Shown here in pieces: positions 28,895 to 38,930 of a DNA stretch of 64,000 bases (its first letter is position 1; every line of letters begins with the position of its first letter). The notes beneath the pieces were generated by a model. The model saw only the letters and a list, made by a program, of their open reading frames with translations, was not told the DNA's origin and did no database searches. Origin of the DNA: Gemmatimonadota bacterium (GTDB lineage Bacteria; Gemmatimonadota; Gemmatimonadetes; Longimicrobiales; Gaopeijiaceae); contig JAPPNN010000018.1 in assembly GCA_028873815.1 (NCBI GenBank), positions 62,001-126,000 on the forward strand, read 5' to 3'. A program made the position numbers and the translations under genes.

Positions 28895-31800
28895 GGAGAC
28901 GGAGCAAGGAGGTGCCGAGCGGCTGCGGGCTCCCGGCCCGCAAGGGGTGGTCGGCTTCGGGAATGGCCTTCGCGGTCTTCGCGCTGGGCGTGTCAATGGC
29001 CCAACCGGCCACCGGCCAGGTCCCCTACGAGCGCATCGTCGCGGCCGACTCCGAGCCGGAAAGCTGGCTCACCTACTCGGGCAACTACGCGTCGCACCGG
29101 TTCTCCCGGCTGGACCAGATCAACGCGGGGAACGTGGCGGATCTGCGCGTCGTGTGGGCCTACCAGATGGACGAGGGGCTGATCGAGACGACGCCGATCG
29201 TGGCGGACGGGGTCATGTACGTAACCGAGCCGCCGAGCACGGTGACGGCGCTGGACGCGCGCACGGGCAAACGGCTGTGGAAGTGGACGCCGCAGATGGG
29301 GTCGAACGTGCTGAACATCGGATTTCCCGAGGTGAATCGGGGCGTCGCGATCCTGGACTCGACGCTGTATGTGGGGACGCTCGATGCGCACCTGGTCGCG
29401 CTCGACGCGCGGTCTGGCGCCGTGCGCTGGGATGTCGAGGTCGCCGACAATGCGATCGGCTTCTCGCTGACGCTGGCGCCGCTGGCGCTCGACGGGAAGA
29501 TCATCGTCGGCGTGTCGGGCGCCGAGGCGGGCGTGCGCGGCTTCATCGACGCGTACGACCCCGAGACCGGCGAGCTGATGTGGCGCACTTATACGATCCC
29601 GGCGCCGGGCGAGTTCGGCAGCGACACCTGGGGAGGCAACAGCTGGGAGACCGGCGGCGGCTCGACGTGGCTGACCGGCTCGTACGACCCCGAACTCGAC
29701 CTGCTCTACTGGCCGATCGGCAACCCGGCCCCCGACTGGAACGGCGACCTGCGCCCCGGCGACAATCTCTACACGGACTGCCTGCTCGCGCTCGATCCCG
29801 ATACCGGCGAGATCGTGTGGTGGTTCCAGTTCACGCCCCACGACACCCACGACTGGGACGCCAACCAGATCCAGGTCCTGGTCGACGCCGAGTGGGAGGG
29901 CGAGCCCCGCAGGCTCGTCGTCACCGCCAACCGCAACGCCTTCTACTACGTGCTCGACCGGGAAACCGGCGAATTCCTGCACGGAACGGAGTACTCGAAG
30001 CAAACCTGGGCCGAGGGGCTGGACGAAAACGGCCGACCGATCGTGATCCCCGGGACAGACCCCACCGAAGAGGGCAACCTGGTGTGGCCCAGCCTGCAGG
30101 GCGCGGCCAACTGGTTCAGCCCCAGCTACAGTCCCATGACGCGTCTGTTCTACCAGCCAACGCGGATCATGGGCGCGATCTACTACAAGGCCGAGGTCGA
30201 GTACGAGCCCGGTCAGCCGTTCTACGGCGGCGGCGAGCAGGCGCTGCGCGGCGAGGAGGCCGGGGGCGCGGTGAAGGCGCTCGATGTGCTGACCGGCGAG
30301 CTCAAGTGGGAATTCCCGTTGCAGTCGCCACCGTGGGCCGGGGTGATGGCGACGGCCGGCAATCTCGTGTTCGGCGGGAGCGAGGAGGGGAACATCTTCG
30401 CGCTGGATGCCCAGACCGGGGAGCCGCTGTGGAACTTCCAGGCGGGCGCGGCGGTGCGGAGCGGGCCGATGTCCTACGAGATCGACGGGCAGCAGCGGAT
30501 CGTGAACTCGGCGGGCGGGACGATGTTCGTGTTCGGGCTGCCGGACAGCGGCGGGGACGGGGCGGCCGGTGACAACGGCGCGGCGAGCGCGCCGCGTGGG
30601 GGTCCGGCCGCGAATCCGCCCGGCGACAGCGAACCCGCCCACCGCCCCGTGGACCTCGCCATGCTCGCGAAGATCCGCGAGGAAGGGCTGCAACGCTCCC
30701 GGCTTCCGAACACCCTGTCCTACATGACCGACGTGGTCGGCGCGCGGCTCACCAATTCGGTTGCAATGGAGCGGGCGCAACAATGGGCCCTCGGGGAGAT
30801 GCGCCGGATCGGTCTCGAGAACACCCACCGCGAGCCCTTCATGAACTACGGCGCGAGCTGGGACAATGAGTATGTCTCGGTGCACATGATGGCGCCGGAC
30901 TACCAGCCGCTGGTCGCGTACCCGATCGCGCACACGCCGGGGACGGACGGGAAGCAGCGCCTGGACGTGGTGCTCGCCGACGTTCGCACTCGCGATCAGC
31001 TGGAGCCGCTGCGCGGCAGGCTGCGCGGTCTCGCGGTCATGTCGACGCCGCCGCCGGTCATCGACCTGGAGCGCTTCGCCACCGGCACACCGCGCCGCAC
31101 CGACGAGGAGATGCGCGCGCTCGAAGAGGACGTGATCCCGCCGCCGAACGGTCCCGACCCGTACTTCTCGCGGCTCTACCCCGACCCGCCGGCAAACCCG
31201 CAGGTGCTCACCGCTGCCGAACGGCTGGCGTTCTACGTGGAGGAAGGGGTGGCGCTGGTCCTCGAATCCAACAGCGGCTGGCCCGGGGCGGTGCGCGGGT
31301 TCGCGCGGCCGGGAGCGAAGGTCGACCGCTGGGACCGGGACGCCACCCTGTCATCGGTCCCGATCGTCGCGGTCACGCCCGAGCACTACAACCGCATGTA
31401 CCGGATCCTGAGGCGCGGCATCCCCGTCACCGTCGAGGCCGAGGTACGCAACGTGCACGGCGCCGGGGCCAGCGAGGCCACCAACGTGCTCGGCGAGATC
31501 CCCGGCACCGACCTCGCCCACGAAGTGGTCATGCTGGGCGCGCACTTCGACACCTGGCACGCCAGCCCCAACGCCAGCGACAACACGTCGGGCACGGCGG
31601 TCATGCTGGAAGCGATGCGCATCCTCAAGGCGGTCGGCGCCCGCCCGCGCCGCACGGTCCGCATCGCGCTCTGGTCCGGCGAGGAGCAGGGCATCTTCGG
31701 GTCGACGGCGTATGTGGTGAAGCACTTCGGCAGCCCGGGCGGCGAAGTGGGGCCAGGCGGCGCCGACGGGCCCGGCGGCACCCCCGGCACCACGCCCGCC

Positions 31801-32172
31801 TACGATGACTTTTCCGTCTACTTCAACCAGGACTACGGCCCCGGGCAGTATCGTGGGATCTGGCTGCAGGGCAACGAGCACGCACGCTCGCTGTTCGCAT
31901 CCTGGATGGAGCCCCTGCGCGACCTCGGCATGACCACGATTTCACCACGCAGCGTCGGCTCGACGGACCACATTCCCTTCGATCGCGCAGGCTTGCCGGG
32001 CTTCCAGTTCCTGCAGGCGCGCGTGGGTGGCACGGGCGGGCACACCAACCTCGACTTCTATGACACCCTGCCCATTGACGACCTTGTCAAAAACGCCGTC
32101 ATTGTGGCGTCGTTCGTCTACAACGCGGCGATGGACGACATGAAGGTGCCGAGAAAGCACCCGCAACCCTAG
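28891..32172 (+). CDS. PQQ-dependent alcohol dehydrogenase fused to M28-family metallopeptidase
   Basis: Single frame: PQQ repeats (VTALDARTGKRLWKW, LDPDTGEIVWWFQFTPHDTHDWD), Gly/Pro linker near 30541-30645, then M28 (GAHFDTWHASPNASDNTSGTAVMLEAMRIL, WSGEEQGIFGS). Confidence 0.85.
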   Translation: MRRRSKEVPSGCGLPARKGWSASGMAFAVFALGVSMAQPATGQVPYERIVAADSEPESWLTYSGNYASHRFSRLDQINAGNVADLRVVWAYQMDEGLIETTPIVADGVMYVTEPPSTVTALDARTGKRLWKWTPQMGSNVLNIGFPEVNRGVAILDSTLYVGTLDAHLVALDARSGAVRWDVEVADNAIGFSLTLAPLALDGKIIVGVSGAEAGVRGFIDAYDPETGELMWRTYTIPAPGEFGSDTWGGNSWETGGGSTWLTGSYDPELDLLYWPIGNPAPDWNGDLRPGDNLYTDCLLALDPDTGEIVWWFQFTPHDTHDWDANQIQVLVDAEWEGEPRRLVVTANRNAFYYVLDRETGEFLHGTEYSKQTWAEGLDENGRPIVIPGTDPTEEGNLVWPSLQGAANWFSPSYSPMTRLFYQPTRIMGAIYYKAEVEYEPGQPFYGGGEQALRGEEAGGAVKALDVLTGELKWEFPLQSPPWAGVMATAGNLVFGGSEEGNIFALDAQTGEPLWNFQAGAAVRSGPMSYEIDGQQRIVNSAGGTMFVFGLPDSGGDGAAGDNGAASAPRGGPAANPPGDSEPAHRPVDLAMLAKIREEGLQRSRLPNTLSYMTDVVGARLTNSVAMERAQQWALGEMRRIGLENTHREPFMNYGASWDNEYVSVHMMAPDYQPLVAYPIAHTPGTDGKQRLDVVLADVRTRDQLEPLRGRLRGLAVMSTPPPVIDLERFATGTPRRTDEEMRALEEDVIPPPNGPDPYFSRLYPDPPANPQVLTAAERLAFYVEEGVALVLESNSGWPGAVRGFARPGAKVDRWDRDATLSSVPIVAVTPEHYNRMYRILRRGIPVTVEAEVRNVHGAGASEATNVLGEIPGTDLAHEVVMLGAHFDTWHASPNASDNTSGTAVMLEAMRILKAVGARPRRTVRIALWSGEEQGIFGSTAYVVKHFGSPGGEVGPGGADGPGGTPGTTPAYDDFSVYFNQDYGPGQYRGIWLQGNEHARSLFASWMEPLRDLGMTTISPRSVGSTDHIPFDRAGLPGFQFLQARVGGTGGHTNLDFYDTLPIDDLVKNAVIVASFVYNAAMDDMKVPRKHPQP

Positions 32173-32191
32173 AGTCCATGGACGGCCAGCC

Positions 32192-32518
32192 ATGCTATTC
32201 GGAATCTACGGAAGCCACACGCCGGAAACCTGCCCGATCTACGTACGCAAGTACGCCCGGGTGTTCGTCGACATCGCCGAACTCGACCCGGCGCATATCG
32301 CCGAGGCCTACGGCATCCGACGGGTCGATGTACAGTACCACTCGGCGCTGGAGCACACGTTCCTGTGGGTCGTCGAAGCGGATGACCCCACCGCGATCGA
32401 ACGATTCGCCATCGACACCGGCCTCGCCTCGTTCAATATGCTGGAGATCGTTCCGGTTCACACGTTCGCCGAGACGGTCGAGCGCTTGAAGGACAGGCAC
32501 GACCTCGGGCGGGGGTAG
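32192..32518 (+). CDS. Small hypothetical protein (ferredoxin-like fold guess)
   Basis: ORF with codon-consistent product; family uncertain. Confidence 0.5.
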   Translation: MLFGIYGSHTPETCPIYVRKYARVFVDIAELDPAHIAEAYGIRRVDVQYHSALEHTFLWVVEADDPTAIERFAIDTGLASFNMLEIVPVHTFAETVERLKDRHDLGRG

Positions 32519-32534
32519 CCCCGAGAGGACCCGA

Positions 32535-33044
32535 ATGAGCCATTTGCACCGGACCCGAATCGCCCGCACAATCGAAATCTTCGAGGCGGCGCGGCGGCCG
32601 CTGTTCATGGTGCTCGACGGGATCGCGCAGGAGGACTTCGACTGGAATCCGGCACCCGGATCGCGCGGGATCGGCAAGATGTGCCGCCACATGTACCGCG
32701 TGGACGTCTGGTTTCTGAAGCGGCTGGGGATCGAGCCCGTGATCAGCCACGACGCCCCGGGGCCGGTCGACGAGGTCGCAGGGCGAATGCGCCGGGTCCA
32801 GGAGCAGATTCTGGCAGAGGTGGAGGGGTGTGAGAGCGACGCGGACCTCATGGCCGAGCGGACCTCGCTCGACGGCGAGACGGGGGCGCGGCTGGGGGCA
32901 GATGTGGTCCACATCGCGCAGCACTATCTCTATCACCTGGCCCAGATGACGTACCTGCGGCGTATCCGCGACCGGGATTGGAGCGCACCCCTCGACGAGT
33001 GGGAGCACGCGACGCACCTGATCGGGGATTTGGTGCTGGAGTAG
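32535..33044 (+). CDS. DinB-family protein
   Basis: DinB-like four-helix pattern with HMYRVDVWFL and HIAQHYLYHLAQMTYLRR. Confidence 0.7.
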   Translation: MSHLHRTRIARTIEIFEAARRPLFMVLDGIAQEDFDWNPAPGSRGIGKMCRHMYRVDVWFLKRLGIEPVISHDAPGPVDEVAGRMRRVQEQILAEVEGCESDADLMAERTSLDGETGARLGADVVHIAQHYLYHLAQMTYLRRIRDRDWSAPLDEWEHATHLIGDLVLE

Positions 33045-33137
33045 GGGAGCTTATCCGATGACGGCCGTCAAGCGACGACCGCTTCGGATGATGTCGGAAT
33101 TCCTGCCGAAGGCGCACGGGCTGATGGCGCCGGGGGT

Positions 33138-34211
33138 GTGAGGGACGCGACGACTGTCAACTCTAGTTGTCATCATGTAAAGGCGCGTTTACGTTTTTTG
33201 CCGACTACGCCCCATGTGGAGACAGGAGATCGCCCACTGACCAAGCAAACCTACCAATTCCGGCTCTCCGGACTCGACGAAGCTGAAGGGCACATCAGGG
33301 TCGAGACTCTGATACGCGCGCTAAAAGCCTTGGTGAAGACTGCTGAATGCGCCACGCGGTTAGCAGCCACAGGGCGTAGCGGTGGGCGAGGGGCCAAGCC
33401 GCGCTGGCTCAGAGAAGCTCTCGACTTCACGTTCACAGGATTGGAGCCCGGATCCACTACGCTGGAAATAGAGGCTCCACGGCTTGGAGATGTCCCGGAT
33501 CTCGACCTCGCCCAGCAGGATCTGTGGCTTCAGCAACCGAGCGTCGAAGACACTTCGCTTGACCTGGGTGCACGCGCGACAGCAGAGGTCCAGGATTCCG
33601 GGGCCTCCGGGGAATACTTCGACGGCAATGTCCTGCAGGCCATTCTCGGGGTCGGAGACGCAGCGAAAGCCGCCGACGTGCGCTATGAGTTGATCGCGGC
33701 GAGCGGTTCTGGAACCGGTTTCGTCCTCGAAGCATCGGCCTGTCCAAAGATCAGGGAACGCCTACACCTGATCCCTGCGCCGCGTGCTTTCGTAGTGAGT
33801 GGTCGGCTCGACGAGATCGGGCACGGGTTGGGCCGTTTTCGACTCTTGATCGATGGACGTTCATTGCCTGGCCGGCTAGACCGGAACCAACTCGATGTAG
33901 AGATGCTACGCCCGCTCTGGGGCAAGCTGGCCACCGTGCAGGGCATCGTCCACTTCAAGTCGAACGGCCAGCCGCGTTTCATCGAGGCTCACCGAATCAG
34001 CCCCCGCGCCGAGGGCGACAAGATCTTTGAGAGTATGCCCCAAGCGGAGCTTAGCGGCGGAGAATCCGCGGATGTTCTGATGGAATCAGATCGTCGTTCG
34101 TCGGTTCCCAGGTCTTCGCTTCGGGAGTTGCGCCGAGTCGACCCAATGGTCCTTTGGGGCGCTTGGCCCGGCGACGAGCCGATAGAAAAACTGTTGGCTG
34201 AACTGGACTGA
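33138..34211 (+). CDS. Hypothetical protein, operonic with PIN-domain gene
   Basis: ORF 12 bp upstream of the PIN gene; true start may lie downstream of 33138. Confidence 0.6.
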   Translation: MRDATTVNSSCHHVKARLRFLPTTPHVETGDRPLTKQTYQFRLSGLDEAEGHIRVETLIRALKALVKTAECATRLAATGRSGGRGAKPRWLREALDFTFTGLEPGSTTLEIEAPRLGDVPDLDLAQQDLWLQQPSVEDTSLDLGARATAEVQDSGASGEYFDGNVLQAILGVGDAAKAADVRYELIAASGSGTGFVLEASACPKIRERLHLIPAPRAFVVSGRLDEIGHGLGRFRLLIDGRSLPGRLDRNQLDVEMLRPLWGKLATVQGIVHFKSNGQPRFIEAHRISPRAEGDKIFESMPQAELSGGESADVLMESDRRSSVPRSSLRELRRVDPMVLWGAWPGDEPIEKLLAELD

Positions 34212-34222
34212 TTTCCGGCCCT

Positions 34223-34684
34223 ATGCGACGCTTCCTCCTAGATACGAACATACTGCTGGGGCTTGCCAGGGAAGCAGAATGGGCACGACGGGTGTACCAC
34301 CGGTTCAATCTGGGTGACCGAGACGTGATCGTCTTCACGTCGGCTGCTTGCATAGGCGAGATACTCGCGATCGCGGAAAGAAACGGATGGGGTTTGAAGA
34401 AGAGAAACAAGCTCGATACCATGCTTCGGGGTTTCCCACACCTTGGCATCAAGGATCCTGACATTCTGCGCGCATACGCCCTGATCGACGCTTGGAGTCG
34501 TGGCAAGCAGGTCAGAGCTCCCGGAGGAGTTTCTCCCCCCAAGTCAGCCGTGACAATGGGGAAGAACGATCTCTGGATTGCGGCTACTGCTCACGTAATC
34601 GGGGCGGTCTTGCTGTCTACGGACGGGGATTTCGAGCACTTGGATGGAGTGTGGTTTCCGTACGAACACGTCGACCAAACGTGA
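34223..34684 (+). CDS. PIN-domain protein
   Basis: MRRFLLDTNILLGLA; KNDLWIAATAHVIGAVLLSTDGDFEHL. Confidence 0.82.
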   Translation: MRRFLLDTNILLGLAREAEWARRVYHRFNLGDRDVIVFTSAACIGEILAIAERNGWGLKKRNKLDTMLRGFPHLGIKDPDILRAYALIDAWSRGKQVRAPGGVSPPKSAVTMGKNDLWIAATAHVIGAVLLSTDGDFEHLDGVWFPYEHVDQT

Positions 34685-34726
34685 CACACTGAAAACCGAT
34701 TACCACAGGAGCCTCCACACACCCCT

Positions 34727-35458
34727 TCACGCCATCCGCTTTTCCAGCCGCTCCTTCCGCCCCGCCCAGTCCGGCATGACCAGGTCCAGCAGCCGGTAAA
34801 ACTCCGGCCCGTGGTGCGGCTCGGCCATGTGGCAGAGTTCGTGGGCAACCACGTAGTCGATCGTGTCGACCGGCGCTTCGATGAGGCGACGGTTGAGGAG
34901 CAGGCGTCCCGATGGCGATAAGGAGCCCCACCGCTTGTCCATCCGGCGTACGATGAGCCCCGCTGGGCGAAAAGCCTCCGGATCCGGAAACCGAGTCAGG
35001 CTCGCCTCGAGCCGCTCCACGAACTTCGCCCGCGCCTGTTTGCGGTACCAGCCTTCCACCAGTCGCCGGGTAACCTCCGGCCGGTCCGGCTCGCGTGTCC
35101 GGACCGTGATGAAGCCGCGTGTCATTTCAACCCCGGGCCGCCCGCTGCGCAACACCTTCAGCCGATACTGTCGTCCCAGGTAGAGATGCGTTTCCCCCGC
35201 CAGATACCGGCGCTCCGGGGTCCGAGGCATGAAGTGCGAAAAGAACCGCTGCTGCCGCCTCACCCAAGCGGCCCGCTTCCGCACCTTCTCCGTGATCGCC
35301 TCGATGGAGGCGTCCAAGGGCGCCGCGACCACCACCGACGCATCCGGCTCGACCGCGATCTCCAGCGTCTTCCGGCGGCGGCGAACCACCGCGAAGTCGA
35401 TCCGATGCGCACCGTACACGACTGTGTGACGCTCTGTAACATTACCTACAGCGCCCAT
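34727..35458 (-). CDS. YgjP/DUF45-type metallopeptidase
   Basis: RWGSLSPSGRLLLNRRLIEAPVDTIDYVVAHELCHMAEPHHGPEFY. Confidence 0.88.
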   Translation of the reverse strand: MGAVGNVTERHTVVYGAHRIDFAVVRRRRKTLEIAVEPDASVVVAAPLDASIEAITEKVRKRAAWVRRQQRFFSHFMPRTPERRYLAGETHLYLGRQYRLKVLRSGRPGVEMTRGFITVRTREPDRPEVTRRLVEGWYRKQARAKFVERLEASLTRFPDPEAFRPAGLIVRRMDKRWGSLSPSGRLLLNRRLIEAPVDTIDYVVAHELCHMAEPHHGPEFYRLLDLVMPDWAGRKERLEKRMA

Positions 35459-35459
35459 T

Positions 35460-38400
35460 CTAGGGAAGCCTCGCCTCAGCCAGCCTCATGATCTGCGCCA
35501 GCAGGTCGTCCATCTGCGCCTCGGTCAGCTCGATCCCCTTCTCGTCCCGTAGCACATCGTAGAAGTAGTCGTCGATCGCGTTGCGCATGCCGTTCTGGGC
35601 GGTCTCGTTCGACCACACGTCGACGATGTGGCGCTCGTGGATGATGTCCATGACAGCCAGCGCGACCTCGGCCGCTTCATCGTCTCCCAACGCTTCCTCG
35701 CAATCGTCCTTGAGCGTTCCCTTGAAGATCCCGTAGAACGCCATCCCGTGGTCGTTGCCACGGAGCGCGGCCGGCACGTCACGCTCCTCGTGCCCCCGCG
35801 CCACCTTCGACGCGATTTTGACCACGCCGTCCAAGTAGTCGCTCTCCGACTTCCGTTTCTGGCGGTACTCCTCGATGGTGTCCTCGAGCAGCTTGGAGAA
35901 CCGCTCGTAAAAGGCGGGGTCCAGGTCCATGCGTTCAGTGATGGCCCGGCGAGTGGCACTCGCGATCCGGTCGGCCTTGGACGCGGAAGTGATCCCGGTC
36001 TCCTCGACCACCGCCTTCAGGACGCCGGTGTCGTGGATGTCAACCAGCTTGATCACGGTCTCGGCGGGCTTCGCGGCCACATGACGGTCGAGGAGGCGCC
36101 TGATCTTCGGTTCGAATTCCTTGACGTCCACGGCCTCCTGGTAGCGGATCCGGACCGACTGGCGCAGATCGCTGAAGCCCCGCCAGTCGCGCTTCATTTC
36201 CGCGATCTGCCCCTCGTCGAACACGTCGAAGACCTTCTCCGACGAGAGCGAGATGTGTAGGCAGCGTGAGAAGGCGCGCAACCGCCCGTAGAAGTCCTGG
36301 CGGATGGCTTCGTCGGCCAGAAACTGCTCCATCGCCTCCATATCCTTCTTGTTCCGAACCGGCTGGAAGAGGTCCCACAACCGACCGCGGTAGTGACTCA
36401 GTTTCCCGACCTCCTCGCGCACATCGAGGACGGCACCGACTAGGTCGTCGGGGTCGTAGCCTTCCAGCGCGCTGTAGGTGTTAAGGGCACTGTCAAGTTC
36501 GCCGAGCAGACCCTGGTAGTCGATGATGAAGCCGAACTTCTTCTCCGACTCGCCTTCCTCGTGGAGCCTGTTCACCCGCGCGATCGCCTGCAGCAGGTTG
36601 TGCTCCTTCAGCGGCTTGCATACGTAGAGGACCGTGTTGCGGGGCGCGTCGAACCCGGTCAGCAGCTTGGAAACGACGATCAGGATCTCAGGTGTGCCGG
36701 GGCCCTTGAATGTGTCGATGACCCGCCGATTGTACTCGGTCTCCGAGCCGTGGCGCTCCATCGTCTTCGCCCAGAAGGCGCGCACCGTGTCCTTTGACGT
36801 CTCGTCGACCTCCTCGTTCCCCTCGCGGTCGTCCGGCGCGGAGATGACGATCTCGCTGGTCACGTCTCCGATCTCGTCAAGCGCCTCCTTGAAGCGGATG
36901 GCCGCGGCCTTCGACGGAGCCACCAGCTGCGCCTTGAAGCCGGTTCCCTGCCAGTGACGGTGAAAGTGCTCGGATATGTCGAGCGCCTTCGCGCGAATCG
37001 CCTGCTCGGTCTGCGACAGCGCGTCAAGACGCGAGAACTTGCGCTTCAGGTCCGCCCTCTGGTCCTCGTTCAGGGGTTCGCAGAGCTTGTCGAACCAGCT
37101 GTCGATGGTCTGGGCGCTGACCTGCTGGTCCACGAACCGCCCCTCGTAGAGCAGGGGCACGACGGCGCCGTCTTCGACCGCCTCGTCGATCGCGTACCGG
37201 TGGATCAGGCCGCCAAAAGTCGCGAAGGTGCTCTTCTCGCGGCTCAGTAGGGGGGTCCCGGTGAAGCCGAGGTAGCAGGCCCCCGGAAGGAGGCGGCGCA
37301 TCTTGAGGGCCATCTGCCCGTAGCCTTGGAACTTCCCCGCATGCGAGCGGTGGCTCTCATCGACCAGCACGAAGAGGTTGGGGTCGTCGTCCGGCTTGCC
37401 CGAGTACCTGAGCGCTGTGTCGAATTTGTTGACGAGCGTGGTGACGAGCGGCGTACGGTCGCGGATGAGACCGAACAAGTGGCGGCCGCTCCGCGCGCGG
37501 ACCGGTTCCAGTTCGCAGGACTTGAAGGTGTCGCGGATCTGCCGGTCCAAGTCGGTGCGGTCGGTGACGATGATGATGCGAGGGTTGACGATTTCGTTGT
37601 CGAGGGCGAGCGCGCGGCCGAGCATGACCATGGTGAGGGATTTGCCGGAGCCCTGGGTGTGCCAGACCACGCCGCCCTGCCGTTTGCCGGTGGGGTCGAT
37701 GTGCTTGATGCGCTGCATGGAGTGGTGGACGGCGAAGTACTGCTGGTGGCGGGCGATCTTGCGGACGCCGGCGTCGAAGACGGTAAAGCGGCGGACCAGG
37801 TCGAGGAGGCGGCTGGGACGGCAGAGGGCATGGATGGCGCGATCCTGGGGGGTGATGGCGCGGGCACCCTCGTCAGCAAGTGCCTCGAAGTACGGGCGGG
37901 CGGCGGCAAAGTCACCGGAGTAGATGGCGGCGGCTTCGTCGGCGGCTAGCGGACGGTTAATTGCCGATTGGAGATCGGCTGGAACTACGGTGGCCTGATA
38001 TCCCGTTGAGTCCGGTGCTGTGTCGGTAAGGATAGATGCGCCCGCGGCACGCTGAGGCCCGACACCGGTTGTAGTGTCCACGTCGTCCATCGTGGGCTCG
38101 GCAGCCATGGCCATCTCTCCCTGCATGCTGCCGCCGTTCTCCGGTTCCGGCTCTCGCCAACCCTGCCAGAACTTCTTGGCGGTACCGACCGTCGCGTAGC
38201 GTGCCTCCTTGCGGTTGAGCGCCAAGAGGAGGTGAGCGAAGTGGAAAAAGTGCGGGATGTTATCTTCGTGTTGGTAGCCGATCAACTGGCTCCCGGCCTT
38301 CTGGACGCTCTCGGTAGGCCGCTTGTTCTCGATGACGATGAAGGGGATGCCGTTCACGAAGGCGACGACATCGAGGCGTCGGGTCTTGAAGCTACCCGTG

Positions 38401-38837
38401 CGCTCCACCTCCATCTCGGCAGTGACGTGGTACACGTTGTTCGCGGGTTCCTCCCAGTCGACGTACCGGAACGAGTACGACTTCGAGTCACCGCCGATCT
38501 TCTGCGTGATGCTCGTCCCGAGCACGAGAAGGTCATAGATCTCCTGGTTGGTGCGACGGAGTCCCTGGACCTGATCCGGGCTGGGGTGGAGGCACCGGAT
38601 AGCCTCGTGGGCATCTTCCAGGTCGAAGCGGTAGCGGCGGCCGCGGTACGCGAACCGGTTGATCGCGAGGAGCCGGTCCGTGAGGATGTCGTCCAGGAGG
38701 ACGTTGCGGAGGCGGCCGCCGCGGCAGTGGAGGGCTTCGGCCTGGGAGAGTGGGGTGTACCCGAGCGCGACGAGGAGTTGCAGCGCGGGGAGCTGGGACT
38801 GGTGCTTCTCGGTGGGGTTGAAGGTCATGGGAGTCAA
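35460..38837 (-). CDS. hsdR: Type I restriction enzyme R subunit
   Basis: RLDVVAFVNGIPFIVIENKRP nuclease motif; GGVVWHTQGSGKSLTMVML, LVDESHRSHAGK, LTGFDAP helicase motifs. Confidence 0.93.
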   Translation of the reverse strand: MTPMTFNPTEKHQSQLPALQLLVALGYTPLSQAEALHCRGGRLRNVLLDDILTDRLLAINRFAYRGRRYRFDLEDAHEAIRCLHPSPDQVQGLRRTNQEIYDLLVLGTSITQKIGGDSKSYSFRYVDWEEPANNVYHVTAEMEVERTGSFKTRRLDVVAFVNGIPFIVIENKRPTESVQKAGSQLIGYQHEDNIPHFFHFAHLLLALNRKEARYATVGTAKKFWQGWREPEPENGGSMQGEMAMAAEPTMDDVDTTTGVGPQRAAGASILTDTAPDSTGYQATVVPADLQSAINRPLAADEAAAIYSGDFAAARPYFEALADEGARAITPQDRAIHALCRPSRLLDLVRRFTVFDAGVRKIARHQQYFAVHHSMQRIKHIDPTGKRQGGVVWHTQGSGKSLTMVMLGRALALDNEIVNPRIIIVTDRTDLDRQIRDTFKSCELEPVRARSGRHLFGLIRDRTPLVTTLVNKFDTALRYSGKPDDDPNLFVLVDESHRSHAGKFQGYGQMALKMRRLLPGACYLGFTGTPLLSREKSTFATFGGLIHRYAIDEAVEDGAVVPLLYEGRFVDQQVSAQTIDSWFDKLCEPLNEDQRADLKRKFSRLDALSQTEQAIRAKALDISEHFHRHWQGTGFKAQLVAPSKAAAIRFKEALDEIGDVTSEIVISAPDDREGNEEVDETSKDTVRAFWAKTMERHGSETEYNRRVIDTFKGPGTPEILIVVSKLLTGFDAPRNTVLYVCKPLKEHNLLQAIARVNRLHEEGESEKKFGFIIDYQGLLGELDSALNTYSALEGYDPDDLVGAVLDVREEVGKLSHYRGRLWDLFQPVRNKKDMEAMEQFLADEAIRQDFYGRLRAFSRCLHISLSSEKVFDVFDEGQIAEMKRDWRGFSDLRQSVRIRYQEAVDVKEFEPKIRRLLDRHVAAKPAETVIKLVDIHDTGVLKAVVEETGITSASKADRIASATRRAITERMDLDPAFYERFSKLLEDTIEEYRQKRKSESDYLDGVVKIASKVARGHEERDVPAALRGNDHGMAFYGIFKGTLKDDCEEALGDDEAAEVALAVMDIIHERHIVDVWSNETAQNGMRNAIDDYFYDVLRDEKGIELTEAQMDDLLAQIMRLAEARLP

Positions 38838-38930
38838 GATCGGCTGCCAAACAAGATCAGAGCAATCCCATCACAAGACAGCGCCCCAAGAAAGGCGCGA
38901 TCCCAACGTCGGGATCCCCCGGTTGCGATT

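Noticed and set aside
28993-30933. 646-aa minus-strand ORF opposite the PQQ dehydrogenase
   Set aside because: Shadow ORF in GC-rich coding DNA
31731-31800. Gly/Pro-rich stretch (GGEVGPGGADGPGGTPGTTP) inside the M28 domain
   Set aside because: Looks like an ordinary low-complexity surface loop; no repeat array or regulatory signal
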